A DNA stretch of 49,965 nt from Clostridiales bacterium (GCA_015655075.1 JAATFT010000075.1:1-49965); one strand, 5' to 3'; positions 33,586-42,298 are shown, counted from the stretch's first letter. A program made the numbers and translations. Notes: generated by a model not told the origin, from the letters alone.

Positions 33586-33673
33586 ATAAATCACCTCAGA
33601 AATAGTTTCTATAAAAAGTAATAAAAATATGTATGGGTAATAGAAAAATTTGAGAGTATATTTCTTATTCTCT

Positions 33674-33787
33674 TTAAATTAACCTTACTTTTCCGTCCTG
33701 ATAAATGTAGTCAAACGGATATTCCAGGTCCTGTCGTGCTACTTGCTCATTTGTTTCTTTTTTATAATATCTGTAGAATCGTGGCAT
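33674..33787 (-). pseudogene. Possible C-terminal gene fragment (37 aa)
   Basis: A minus-strand frame, ending DLEYPFDYIYQDGKVRLI, reads like the tail of a protein. It has no ribosome binding site and its frame closes upstream. It lies in the 645-bp stretch 33274-33918 between the flavoprotein and the sugar-binding-like gene. The parent is not recognised. It could be chance. Confidence 0.2.
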
Positions 33788-33918
33788 ACAAAATAGGACT
33801 TATGCATATTTTTATCTATATCAAAATATCAACCTCCGACACGGTTAATTATTGGGAAATAATTCGGGCCTTATCACTTTTTTGTAAGGCTCAAAATTTG
33901 AAAGGCATGGGTGTCAAA

Positions 33919-34947
33919 ATGAACAAGGTTCTGAAAACAATATCAGGCTTAATCATATTTTTCATGATGTTCTGTTTTATTGTCTATAACAAAAACATTT
34001 TTTCTGAAAGTAATCAAACTGCCGGTCCGGGAACTGCGGCAACAGTGACAGAGCCGCCTGCGACGGAGAGAAATTATACAATTGGCTGGTCGGTCTACAA
34101 TAGTTCCCATGAATTTTTTCATGCTATGCAGGAAGGCGTTCTTGCCAGGGCAGCAAAGTTAGATATTAATGTAATTACCCATGACCAAAGAAGCAGTACC
34201 GCTGAAATGATAACAGGAGTTACCAGTTTAATAGAACAGGGTATTGATGCATTGGTCATATCCCCTTATAACCCCACAGCAATGCCTGTAATCGTCAATT
34301 TAACAAAAGACGCCGGAATCCCGGTTGTTGTGGTAGATATCGGCACCGGCGGCGCTGATGTGGATGCGCTTATTATTAGCGATTCCTTTGCCGGCGGATC
34401 GTTGGCAGGTGAATATGCTTTAGAATTAATCAGGGAACATTCCATAACTAGTACCAATGTCGCCATTATAAAACTGGAAGAAACTTCCGTCTATGCCAGG
34501 CGCCGCGGGGAGGCCTTTAAAGATATCATGACACAGGACGGTTATACCGTAGTTGCCGAGATAACGGCAAATTCGGACCAGATCCAAAGTTATGAGGCTA
34601 CGAAAGAAATTTTAGCTTCCTATGCAGATGATTTAGCTGTTATATTTGCGGAAAATGACATAATGGCTTTAGGTGCGGCACAGGCAGTTGATGAGGCAGG
34701 CAAAAGGGGGCAGATTATGACCATAGGATTTGACGGCGATCCTACAGCCATTGCCGCAATAAAAGAGGGCCTGATGCAAGGTACGGTCGCGCAGCAGCCT
34801 TATGAAATGGGCGCCCTGGGCGTAGACGTTATAAACACCATATTGACAGGCGGCAGAGTAATTTATGACGAGATGGAATCAAAGGAATTATATGTTGAGA
34901 CATATTTAATTGACGAAGACGGCGAACCCAGAAGATATATAGAGTAA
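33919..34947 (+). CDS. Membrane-anchored sugar-binding-like protein (RbsB type)
   Basis: 342 aa from the chosen start at 33919. An N-terminal membrane helix (about 8-23) without lipobox is followed by a Thr/Pro/Ala-rich linker (31-52) and a periplasmic-binding-protein type 1 domain: YTIGWSVYNSSHEFFHAMQE, EQGIDALVISPYNPTAMPVI, AENDIMALGAAQAVDEAGK and TIGFDGDP. This is the fold of ribose/galactose-binding proteins. No permease or ATPase is nearby, so it may be a sensor or a lone binding protein. The longer upstream frame lacks signal character. The ribosome binding site is weak (GGGTG). It may work with the flavoprotein upstream or with a now-decayed pdxA-like gene. Confidence 0.78.
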   Translation: MNKVLKTISGLIIFFMMFCFIVYNKNIFSESNQTAGPGTAATVTEPPATERNYTIGWSVYNSSHEFFHAMQEGVLARAAKLDINVITHDQRSSTAEMITGVTSLIEQGIDALVISPYNPTAMPVIVNLTKDAGIPVVVVDIGTGGADVDALIISDSFAGGSLAGEYALELIREHSITSTNVAIIKLEETSVYARRRGEAFKDIMTQDGYTVVAEITANSDQIQSYEATKEILASYADDLAVIFAENDIMALGAAQAVDEAGKRGQIMTIGFDGDPTAIAAIKEGLMQGTVAQQPYEMGALGVDVINTILTGGRVIYDEMESKELYVETYLIDEDGEPRRYIE

Positions 34948-34948
34948 T

Positions 34949-35147
34949 CCGCATATATCTTTTCTTCCGTTCCAAACAAACCATTCTCCGCCATGGGGAT
35001 CTAATGCCGTAACAGCGATATAAGGTTTTTCTATTCCGGTTTTTTTAAGGTCTTTATTGATATTATTACGTATTCAAGGACTCTTTCCTTCGTTGCATCA
35101 CTGTATGCATCCATAAGTGAATATACACCCAGCCCTTTTCATAGAGT
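34949..35147 (-). pseudogene. Decayed fragment of a PdxA-like dehydrogenase
   Basis: On the minus strand, segments in different frames read as successive pieces of a PdxA-type (4-hydroxythreonine/4-phosphothreonate dehydrogenase) protein: SDATKERVLEYVI, then KTGIEKPYIAVTALDPHGGE, then after a frameshift GLFGTEEKIYA. The motif PHxGE-x-GLFG is characteristic of the family. Only about 65 of roughly 330 residues remain. The upstream end stops at the hairpin element beginning at 35151. Confidence 0.7.
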
Positions 35148-35150
35148 AAA

Positions 35151-35317
35151 CTAGTACAACGTCCGCTAAATAACCGTGCAAATTTCTGAGAATGATTTTT
35201 CTTAGACAGTGATGGACAAACGCAGGCGTAGTGGGGCTACGCCGAGGCTTGACCATTGCTGTCTAAGGAAAATCAGGCCAGATAATTTGGATAGTTATTT
35301 ACAGGACGTTGTACTAG
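35151..35317. repeat. Long hairpin (MITE-like) element A
   Basis: The ends are perfect 14-bp inverted repeats, ctagtacaacgtcc (35151-35164) and its complement (35304-35317). The arms stay similar over most of their length (for example ttagacagtgatgg against ttagacagcaatgg). The centre is a perfect small hairpin, ggcgtag-tgggg-ctacgcc. The element is 167 bp and noncoding. Confidence 0.85.
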
Positions 35318-35478
35318 AGCGTGTTTGAAAAATGCTTGTGCGGGCTGGGCGTTCCACTTTGTGGGAAGCAAGGAGCGATTTTGGGCGCGTAGTGGTGCTA
35401 CGCTCCCAAAATTGCGATGCAGCATACCTCAAAGTGGGGCGGTCAGAACGGTACAATGATTTTTCAAACACGCTCTAG
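35314..35478. repeat. Long hairpin (MITE-like) element B
   Basis: Perfect 20-bp inverted ends ctagagcgtgtttgaaaaat (35314-35333) and complement (35459-35478). The centre is ttttggg-c-gcgtag-tggtg-ctacgc-t-cccaaaa. It is 165 bp and shares the CTAG at 35314-35317 with element A, so the two abut exactly. Partial copies lie at 1-48 and near 29984. Confidence 0.85.
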
Positions 35479-35564
35479 GCTATTTTGCAACAGTTTGATT
35501 TCTACATACATTCTGCATAAAGAAAAACTATAATGAACCTACGAAACACATATATTTTTATCAA

Positions 35565-35598
35565 GGCCAGCAGGGTAAAGCAGAATAGCCTGCTGGCC
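35565..35598 (-). terminator. Terminator of the GH9 cellulase gene
   Basis: Perfect 10-bp stem ggccagcagg (35565-35574) with complement (35589-35598), 14-base loop, followed on the minus strand by an A/T-rich stretch. It is 31 bp past the cellulase stop. Bases 35479-35564 hold nothing else. Confidence 0.65.
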
Positions 35599-35629
35599 AC
35601 TCCTTTGTTATGGGTCTTTGGAAAAGAAG

Positions 35630-38407
35630 TTATTGTGTCAAGATGGTATATTTTAGTGCAGGGTCAATTGCATTGACAGTTTTATCCCCATTATCGTCTG
35701 CTCTGACATTTCCACTGCCGTCTGTTTCATCTGGGATGAACTGGTTATAAGGTTCAATGCCATATTTGTGATCATCCTTTACATAAGCAGTAATTTTGTT
35801 GTTATCCCCAAACTCGCTTGACATTGTAGAATCAAACGAATAGTCATTTGTCTGGTCATAAGCTGATATGCTTTCTATCCTAAAAGGTATCGCTGCGGTA
35901 CTTCCGCCCGGGGCAAGTTTACCGGCATCATTTGTAAATGCAATTTCACAATAGGTATCAGCGCCGGTTACGGGATTGTCCATACTGAATAAATTCCCTG
36001 TTACCTTTTCCGTTCCAAAAGCTGCATACTCACATATAAAAACATTCTGCCCGCTGCCATCATTTGTAAACCAATAGCGAACCTTTATGTCCGATAAGTT
36101 TACGGGGACAGTTCCGGTATTCTTTATATTTATTGCTGACCTTATTGTATTTTCAGCCGAATCCATTGTTCCGCACCTGTATAACACCTGAATTGAAGCC
36201 GGAGCCGTACCTGGGTCATCAATCGGAGGAATTGGCGAATCCAACTTAGGTGCTTCTTCCCCGAATGCCAAAACCTCATCCATATATACAGGTACATTAT
36301 TAGTTACTGCATAAGTGTCCGTAACGTTCTTTCTGCTCCAGTCATTAGTGGGATCCCAATGAGTCATGTAACTCGGATCCTGTTTTGCTGTCAAAATGAA
36401 TTGCAGTTCCCTGTCCCCGTATATTTTTCTTCCGCTCCAATCAAACTCATAATAGTATGTTCCGGCATCATCCCATTTAACAGGCCCTTTATACGTAACA
36501 GGCAAATCCTGCAACGAAACCTGTTCGTCATATGCAATGCTTAATTCCACATCATTTATACTCTGGTCCCATTGCAGCAATTCACTTATATTAAAGAAAT
36601 ACCTTACCTTCATACCGGTTTCATAATGAGGAGGTTGGCTGGATTCATTATGCAATCTCAATACAATCTGTGAGCTTGACTCTGTTTCCCGTTCCACACG
36701 CGCCTCACAGTAGTAATCGTCAGTCTTTGCTTCTTCATGCGGGAAATTTGGTATTGACTGCTGCCCCTCGCCATAGTATTTATACAATGCTGCACAGGCA
36801 CCCACAAAGGCAGCATTATAGTCAACGGCAACTTCGTTGTAAGCGTACTCAGTGGTTTCATCTTTATGATAATCACTTGCATCAGGCCCCCCTACCAGCG
36901 CTCCCCATAAAATATGCCTGTGTTCCACCGGGTCATTCATGCTTAAGGTTTTTGAGCCATGAGCTGCTCTATGGTGGGGATGCTTTGCAAAAGGCAGCCC
37001 CTGCTCATAACCATAACCAACTATATACGAATACCCCATAGGGTTTCTTCCCATAAGGTATTCCATCTGGCTCTTGGCCCAATCACCGAAATCAGTCCTC
37101 TCGGGATGGTATTTCATGTACACAAGCGCTGATAATTGAGCCGCCGCATTGTAACGGGCAGACCCCCAGCCGTTTATCATTGTATATCCGGCAGGTGATG
37201 CTTTAATATAATTATTATCGTCAGGGTCTTTATGTTTTGCTGCACCGCCCGATAAATACTCCACGTTCCAGCGTGCGATAAAATCAAATCTCTCATCCTC
37301 CGGGAATAAAGCGTTCAGTTCCAAAAATACGCCTCCCCATACGGCATCCCAGCAATGAACCCATGAATTATTCCATGTATTGGTGTTATAATTGTCCGGT
37401 ATTATCCTTTTTATATACCCCGTATACATGCCGTCGCTGGAAACCGAGTCTATCTCCCTTATATAGTCCATATTGCCCGTGCAAGCATAAAGCCATACTG
37501 CCGCCCAGGACAATTCATCTTCATCGTAATCTGAAGTATAGTAGCCGTCGCCAGTTGCCAGTCCTCTGTATTTCTTAGCAAAATCATACTGTGCCTTCGC
37601 AACGGCCAGACACCTCTGTGCATATTGCGGGTCAGAATCCTTAAAGTTCAAATAAGACAGGGCGAGAGCGGCAGCAACACTGGCGCAGACATCACTTCCC
37701 GGAGTTTCAGCAGTAGCAAAATCCGCAGGTCTCGGAATAGATTCCGGATACAGTTCCGGTGGCCCCCAGTACGAATGGTCTAAATCCCCTTCCCCCACCA
37801 TGTAGCAAAAAGCAATCAGATTTCCCTGTTCATCAAGAAAGGAACAACGTAAAAATGTATCGGTAAAATGCCTTAAAATTTCAATCATATGCTTTTCTTG
37901 CCCCGATTCTTTGAAAGCGTCCCTGAATTCATAGAAGCCCCATCCCAGGGTGCCCGCCGCATAGCTCTGGGGAAGACCGAACCGGACATGATCCCCGGCG
38001 TCGTGGAAACCGCCGTGTACATCTACTGCTCCGTCCCCATCGGGATCAAGTAGGTTATTATACTTTTTAATAAAATCAGAAGAAAGTGAGGTGTCGGCAA
38101 ACGGAATTTTTGAATCACCTGTATGGCAATCGCCTCTCCATTCGAGCCTCCCGCCTGAAACACCAGGTCCGCACTTTTCAGCGTCATAAAAATAAATTGA
38201 TTTTTGCAGGGCTTCTGCAAAGTTGAAGTAATCATAATTCTCCCAGCCGTCAGCTGCCGAAACAGCCGGGGATACCGACGCATTTTCGGCTAATGCCTTA
38301 TTTAATGTGAAAAACTGTCCGGTGATAAGGATAACAATCAATAAAATCGATATCCTTCTCCGGCTTTTGATAAACCTTCTTTTCCTTTCTTTTTGTATAC
38401 TATTCAT
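35630..38407 (-). CDS. Secreted GH9 cellulase with two CBM3 modules and a half dockerin
   Basis: 925 aa. Signal peptide (about 1-40, basic start, cleavage after ALA). The GH9 catalytic domain (about 58-530) has HDAGDH (135-140) with the catalytic Asp pair, the signature PHHRAAHGS, and NEVAVDYNAAF with the acid Glu. A CBM3c-like module (about 550-705) follows, typical of processive endoglucanases. After a Pro-rich linker comes a CBM3a/b module (about 730-885). Residues 899-925 form a single dockerin-like calcium loop (DDNGDKTVNAID). It hydrolyses beta-1,4-glucan outside the cell. The ribosome binding site is GGGGAGG. A GH9 remnant lies directly upstream. Confidence 0.93.
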   Translation of the reverse strand: MNSIQKERKRRFIKSRRRISILLIVILITGQFFTLNKALAENASVSPAVSAADGWENYDYFNFAEALQKSIYFYDAEKCGPGVSGGRLEWRGDCHTGDSKIPFADTSLSSDFIKKYNNLLDPDGDGAVDVHGGFHDAGDHVRFGLPQSYAAGTLGWGFYEFRDAFKESGQEKHMIEILRHFTDTFLRCSFLDEQGNLIAFCYMVGEGDLDHSYWGPPELYPESIPRPADFATAETPGSDVCASVAAALALSYLNFKDSDPQYAQRCLAVAKAQYDFAKKYRGLATGDGYYTSDYDEDELSWAAVWLYACTGNMDYIREIDSVSSDGMYTGYIKRIIPDNYNTNTWNNSWVHCWDAVWGGVFLELNALFPEDERFDFIARWNVEYLSGGAAKHKDPDDNNYIKASPAGYTMINGWGSARYNAAAQLSALVYMKYHPERTDFGDWAKSQMEYLMGRNPMGYSYIVGYGYEQGLPFAKHPHHRAAHGSKTLSMNDPVEHRHILWGALVGGPDASDYHKDETTEYAYNEVAVDYNAAFVGACAALYKYYGEGQQSIPNFPHEEAKTDDYYCEARVERETESSSQIVLRLHNESSQPPHYETGMKVRYFFNISELLQWDQSINDVELSIAYDEQVSLQDLPVTYKGPVKWDDAGTYYYEFDWSGRKIYGDRELQFILTAKQDPSYMTHWDPTNDWSRKNVTDTYAVTNNVPVYMDEVLAFGEEAPKLDSPIPPIDDPGTAPASIQVLYRCGTMDSAENTIRSAINIKNTGTVPVNLSDIKVRYWFTNDGSGQNVFICEYAAFGTEKVTGNLFSMDNPVTGADTYCEIAFTNDAGKLAPGGSTAAIPFRIESISAYDQTNDYSFDSTMSSEFGDNNKITAYVKDDHKYGIEPYNQFIPDETDGSGNVRADDNGDKTVNAIDPALKYTILTQ

Positions 38408-38541
38408 TTTTATTTACCTCCCCTAAAACATTTTTCTCTACTTTGTTGTTTGCAAGCAAAGTTCTAATTTACCGAAACGGCAAATAATGATTAATTAATA
38501 ATCTCCAGGTGAAGTCCCCGACCCCTCTGAAACAAGTAAGT

Positions 38542-38733
38542 CTACTCCCGCCTACAGAGGCGGGAGACTGGACCATTCCATTTGATCCTGTCGTTTCCAG
38601 CGTCGGGACCACACCAGTTTGCTTCATAAAACAGAATTGATTTAGCAAATGCATCCACACAGTTAAAATTCGTTTCCTCCGCCATAACTGACCGCTGAAT
38701 TGTGCTTACCAGGAAAACAGCAGGCAAAATCAT
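38542..38733 (-). pseudogene. N-terminal remnant of a second GH9 cellulase
   Basis: A 63-codon frame encodes a signal-like stretch (ILPAVFLVSTIQRSVMAEET) followed by NCVDAFAKSILFYEANWCGP and NDRIKWNG, clearly the start of a GH9 catalytic domain. It compares well with FAEALQKSIYFYDAEKCGP of the intact gene downstream. The match stops abruptly at a hairpin scar (38545-38566) and the frame closes. Basic codons upstream of the ATG continue the signal, so the true start may have been earlier. It is probably the relic of a tandem cellulase gene. Confidence 0.75.
38545..38566 (-). mobile_element. Hairpin scar resembling an IS200/IS605 right end
   Basis: A perfect 9-bp stem with 4-base loop (ctcccgcct-acag-aggcgggag) is followed on the minus strand by tagacttac. 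Short GC stems followed by a TAG-TTCAC-like tail are typical of IS605/TnpB right ends in Firmicutes. No transposase or TnpB gene remains. It interrupts the GH9 remnant exactly. Confidence 0.35.
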
Positions 38734-38956
38734 TACACTTATCCTTTTCCTCCTATAACCTCCTTAAAAATAAGCCGAATTTATTCAGCTTCCTCTTACA
38801 CCAATAATTAGTTTTCATCATTATTTTACCATATTTTACAAATTTTGCAATTATTTTTATAATATTTTACTTTATTTTACTTTATTTCACTTTCACGTAT
38901 ACGCTCATAGGGATACTGTGAAATTTTTACAAAAATAAATGTTAAAAATAAAGTAA

Positions 38957-38989
38957 GCAGGCACACTCTTTTCCAGTGAATATGCCTGC
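38957..38989 (-). terminator. Terminator of the GGGtGRT operon
   Basis: A 7-bp stem gcaggca/tgcctgc (38957-38963 and 38983-38989) with partial inner pairing is followed on the minus strand by a T-rich tract. The rest of 38734-39107 is very AT-rich and would hold the promoter of the cellulase region; no consensus pair is clear there. Confidence 0.55.
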
Positions 38990-39107
38990 AAATTTTGAAT
39001 ATTTTTTATACCTTACGTATTGTACCTTACATGTACTTTACATGTGCCTTGCCTGCATTATTTTAAATAATTTGGCAAGAGTTTCTGTATTGATTTTATG
39101 CTGTTTC

Positions 39108-40118
39108 TTAGAACTTCCCAGCATCAGAGGCTTCCTGAACACTTACCGCAACGGCTACCGTAGCGCCGACCATAGGGTTGTTGCCCATGCCGATAAGTCC
39201 CATCATTTCAACGTGGGCAGGAACGGAAGAAGATCCGGCAAACTGTGCGTCGGAGTGCATTCTGCCCATAGTATCGGTCATACCATAGGAAGCGGGGCCT
39301 GCCGCCATATTATCCGGATGAAGTGTTCTACCTGTACCGCCGCCGGAGGCTACGGAGAAATACTTCTTGCCCTGTTCCATACATTCTTTTTTATAAGTAC
39401 CTGCGACCGGATGCTGGAATCTGGTGGGATTGGTTGAATTGCCGGTAATGGATACGTCAACGCCCTCTCTATGCATAATGGAAACACCTTCCGTTACGTC
39501 GTTGGCGCCATAGCATTTAACCTTAGCCCTGTCACCCTTGGAGTAGGATTTACGGAATACTTCTTTCACTTCACCTTCATAATAATCCATCTCGGTTTCA
39601 ATAAAAGTAAAACCATTGATCCGGGAAATAATCTGGGCGGCATCCTTACCAAGGCCGTTTAAGATTACTCTTAACGGTTCTTTTCTGACTTTGTTAGCGG
39701 ACAAAGCAATACCGATAGCACCTTCTGCGGCTGCAAAAGATTCGTGTCCTGCTAAAAAAGCAAAACATTTGGTTTCTTCTTCCAATAACATCTTACCTAA
39801 ATTACCATGTCCCAAACCAACTTTTCTCTGATCGGCAACGGAACCGGGGATACAGAAAGCCTGAAGGCCTTCCCCGATAGCAGCGGCGGCATCCGCAGCT
39901 CTTCTGCAATCTTTTTTAATAGCGATGGCAGCGCCTACAATATATGCCCAACAGGCATTTTCAAAGCAGATAGGCTGAATCCCTTTTACCTGATTGTATA
40001 CATCAAGGCCAGCTGACTTTGTAATCTTTTCAGCTTCTTCAAGGGAAGCAATTCCATAGCTGTTTAATACCGCATTTATTTTATTAATTCTTCTTTCATA
40101 TGATTCAAATAAAGCCAT
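39108..40118 (-). CDS. GGGtGRT family protein (uncharacterised)
   Basis: 336 aa, soluble. It carries the family-naming motif GGGTGRT at 259-265, in SVASGGGTGRTLHPDN. It is Gly/Ala-rich towards the C-terminus (MGLIGMGNNPMVGATVAVAV) and has seven cysteines (51, 56, 71, 89, 118, 202, 246). The family is conserved in anaerobic bacteria and archaea and nearly always sits next to a NifU-like scaffold gene, as here (18 bp upstream). Its biochemical role is not established. A link to iron-sulfur cluster handling is inferred from the partner. The start follows AAGGAGGATACATAAA. The family call is very secure. Confidence 0.93.
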   Translation of the reverse strand: MALFESYERRINKINAVLNSYGIASLEEAEKITKSAGLDVYNQVKGIQPICFENACWAYIVGAAIAIKKDCRRAADAAAAIGEGLQAFCIPGSVADQRKVGLGHGNLGKMLLEEETKCFAFLAGHESFAAAEGAIGIALSANKVRKEPLRVILNGLGKDAAQIISRINGFTFIETEMDYYEGEVKEVFRKSYSKGDRAKVKCYGANDVTEGVSIMHREGVDVSITGNSTNPTRFQHPVAGTYKKECMEQGKKYFSVASGGGTGRTLHPDNMAAGPASYGMTDTMGRMHSDAQFAGSSSVPAHVEMMGLIGMGNNPMVGATVAVAVSVQEASDAGKF

Positions 40119-40136
40119 TTTATGTATCCTCCTTAA

Positions 40137-40829
40137 TTATTCTTTTCTTGGGTCAATAATCTTAACTGCCTCGGCAACACGGCCGTATTGCCCCTTGGAT
40201 TTCTCATAAGCGATATTAGGGTCTTCACCCTTTTTGATGAAGTCAGTCATTTTTCCTAAGTTAACGAACTGATAACCGATGATTAAATCCTCTTCATCAA
40301 GTGCAATACCGGTTACATAGCCTTCTGCCATTTCAAGATAACGAGGACCTTTTTTTAATGTACCGTACATGGTGCCGACCTGGCTTCTTAAACCTTTTCC
40401 TAAATCTTCAAGACCTGCGCCAACGGGTAAACCCTCTTCGGAAAAAGCACTTTGCGTTCTGCCGTATGCAATTTGTAAGAAAAGTTCTCTCATTGCAGTG
40501 TTAATGGCATCACAAACCAAGTCAGTATTTAAAGCTTCTAAAATGGTTCTGCCGGGAAGAATTTCCGCCGCCATAGCTGCAGAGTGAGTCATACCGGAAC
40601 ATCCGATTGTTTCAATCAATGCCTCCTGGATAATACCGTCCTTTACATTCAGTGTTAATTTACAGGCACCTTGCTGCGGTGCACACCAGCCAACACCATG
40701 TGTCAAACCGGAAATATCCTTTATTTCTTTTGCCTGTACCCATTTTGCTTCTTCCGGGATAGGTGCTGCTCCATGGTTAACACCCTGTGCAACCGGACAC
40801 ATTGTTTCTACTTCATGTGAATAAATCAT
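40137..40829 (-). CDS. NifU/IscU-like iron-sulfur scaffold partner of GGGtGRT protein
   Basis: 230 aa from the chosen start at 40829, which follows AAAGGAGTCTAGAC; a longer frame adds eight residues without a ribosome binding site. The NifU_N-like domain has IETIGCSGMTHSAAMAAEIL (Cys77), matching the GCGA-S motif of IscU, and further cysteines at 11, 49, 56 and 106. The last canonical IscU cysteine motif is altered (LVCDAINTAMREL), so cluster ligation may differ. The C-terminal 90 residues are an extra domain (RYLEMAEGYVTGIALDEEDL). It is the first gene of a two-gene operon with the GGGtGRT gene. The exact function is unknown. Confidence 0.88.
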   Translation of the reverse strand: MIYSHEVETMCPVAQGVNHGAAPIPEEAKWVQAKEIKDISGLTHGVGWCAPQQGACKLTLNVKDGIIQEALIETIGCSGMTHSAAMAAEILPGRTILEALNTDLVCDAINTAMRELFLQIAYGRTQSAFSEEGLPVGAGLEDLGKGLRSQVGTMYGTLKKGPRYLEMAEGYVTGIALDEEDLIIGYQFVNLGKMTDFIKKGEDPNIAYEKSKGQYGRVAEAVKIIDPRKE

Positions 40830-41021
40830 GTCTAGACTCCTTTCAACGTACATAAATATATTGCTATCCGCGGTATGTTATTATTTTAACATCACGCGCC
40901 CACTTATTTTCTCATAAAAATACAAATTAGTCCATAGTTTTTAAGAAAAATCATCAAAACATAACGCCATTTATGACTGAAATACAGCCCGTATTTATAT
41001 GTTTTTATCAACTAAATCTTT

Positions 41022-41615
41022 TTATTTCACTTTAGCCGAAATGTATTTATTATCTTTCATCGTAAACCTCCATAAATAATCCTTCGCTTCCCCGGCGTAA
41101 TCTATGTTTATGCGCTTTGAAGCAACAATTTTATTTTTCTTGTAATTCGCTGCTTTTTCAAGATACAACTGATTCCTGCATAAATCCATTCCATAATTGT
41201 CCTTGGTGATTCCCATGGCAGAACAAAGCTTACCCGGGCCGCTGCACAGGTTCAGGATTTTATCCGTACCACGCCGTTTTTTCATCAATTCGATACCTTC
41301 CGCTGGTTCTAAAGCCCGCAGCAGTACGACCTCCGGTATATTCACTTCATTGGTTACAATATTCAAACAGTAATACATACCGTAAATCAGATAAATATAA
41401 GCATAACCGCCTTCCCCGTACTGGACATTGGTTCTGCCGGAAGGGCTGCTTTTATAAGAATGGGCGGCCGGATCTTTAAGCCCCATGTAGGCTTCCGTTT
41501 CCACAATAATGCCTTTTGTTATACCTTCCTTCGTCTCATGAACCAGTGTAAGTCCCAGAAGATCCCTGGCTACGGTTACTGCATCCCGTTGATAAAATTC
41601 TCTTGTTATAATCAT
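41022..41615 (-). CDS. DNA-3-methyladenine glycosylase (AAG/MPG family)
   Basis: 197 aa, the usual length for bacterial AAG proteins. Typical motifs are ARDLLGLTLVH, IIVETEAYMGLKDPAAHSY with the catalytic Glu, GEGGYAYIYLIYGMYYCLNIV, EVVLLRALEP and LCSGPGKLCSAMGI. It excises alkylated purines such as 3-methyladenine, starting base excision repair. The start follows AAGGAGTAAAGAGA. It is a single gene. The 245 bp upstream (41616-41860), divergent to the next gene, show no clear control site. Confidence 0.95.
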   Translation of the reverse strand: MIITREFYQRDAVTVARDLLGLTLVHETKEGITKGIIVETEAYMGLKDPAAHSYKSSPSGRTNVQYGEGGYAYIYLIYGMYYCLNIVTNEVNIPEVVLLRALEPAEGIELMKKRRGTDKILNLCSGPGKLCSAMGITKDNYGMDLCRNQLYLEKAANYKKNKIVASKRINIDYAGEAKDYLWRFTMKDNKYISAKVK

Positions 41616-41860
41616 TCTCTTTACTCCTTAACTTTATGTTTTCATCCTCTATAACCGGCATAATCAATCAGAACGTAATTCTTTCTATAAAAATTATATA
41701 TAAATGCAGCCACAGTGTCAAAAGTTTAGTTCACTAAAATCAATTATTCTAAAATATACTATTATTCTACATTATGCAACAAAATTTTTATTGAAATATA
41801 TTGTATTATGGAATATAATGGGCTTAAATTATAATATTATAATAAGGGGAGAGGAAAAAA

Positions 41861-42298
41861 ATGAATAAAATAAGCATGAAAAGAACCATTTTATTAGTAA
41901 TTATCATTTCAATAGGATCTGCTATTGGAAAATGGGGTGTCAATACGTTATTTAACTCTGATTCAGCGGCTTCTTTAGATGAGCAGCTTGTTACTGCCTG
42001 CAGCGAATTAAATAAGAATTGCCCAATAAATGTAGATGCCGAAACAAGATTGGATAATGCAATGGCGTTACCGGATAAAAAGATTCAATATAATTATACA
42101 TTAATAAATTATTTAAAAGATGATTTAGATTTGTCTGCTATAAAAGAAACACTTAAACCTGATCTTGTAAATGGTGTTAAAACAAGACCTGATTTAGAAC
42201 TTTTCAGAGATAAGGATGTTACAATGGTTTTTTCATATTCGGATAAAAATGGATCATATCTATTTAATATAACGGTTAATCCCAGTGATTATAAATAG
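41861..42298 (+). CDS. Small membrane-anchored or exported protein, unknown function
   Basis: 145 aa. A basic start (KISMKR) and one hydrophobic helix (about 9-24) anchor or export the rest. The outside part has a Cys pair (TACSELNKNCPINVDAETRL) that could form a short disulfide loop and a beta-rich C-terminus ending YLFNITVNPSDYK. The start follows GGGGAGAGG. A stem-loop pair follows at 42335-42386. I do not recognise the family with certainty. It is a stand-alone gene. Confidence 0.6.
   Translation: MNKISMKRTILLVIIISIGSAIGKWGVNTLFNSDSAASLDEQLVTACSELNKNCPINVDAETRLDNAMALPDKKIQYNYTLINYLKDDLDLSAIKETLKPDLVNGVKTRPDLELFRDKDVTMVFSYSDKNGSYLFNITVNPSDYK

Noticed and set aside
33349..33621. Plus-strand 90-codon hydrophobic frame after the flavoprotein
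   Set aside because: Phe/Leu-rich because it reads the complement of a Lys/Asn-rich minus-strand frame. Its start has no ribosome binding site.
38442..38464. Hairpin actttg...caaagt before the cellulase as a regulatory RNA
   Set aside because: Only a 6-bp stem with a long loop in the leader; too weak to call.
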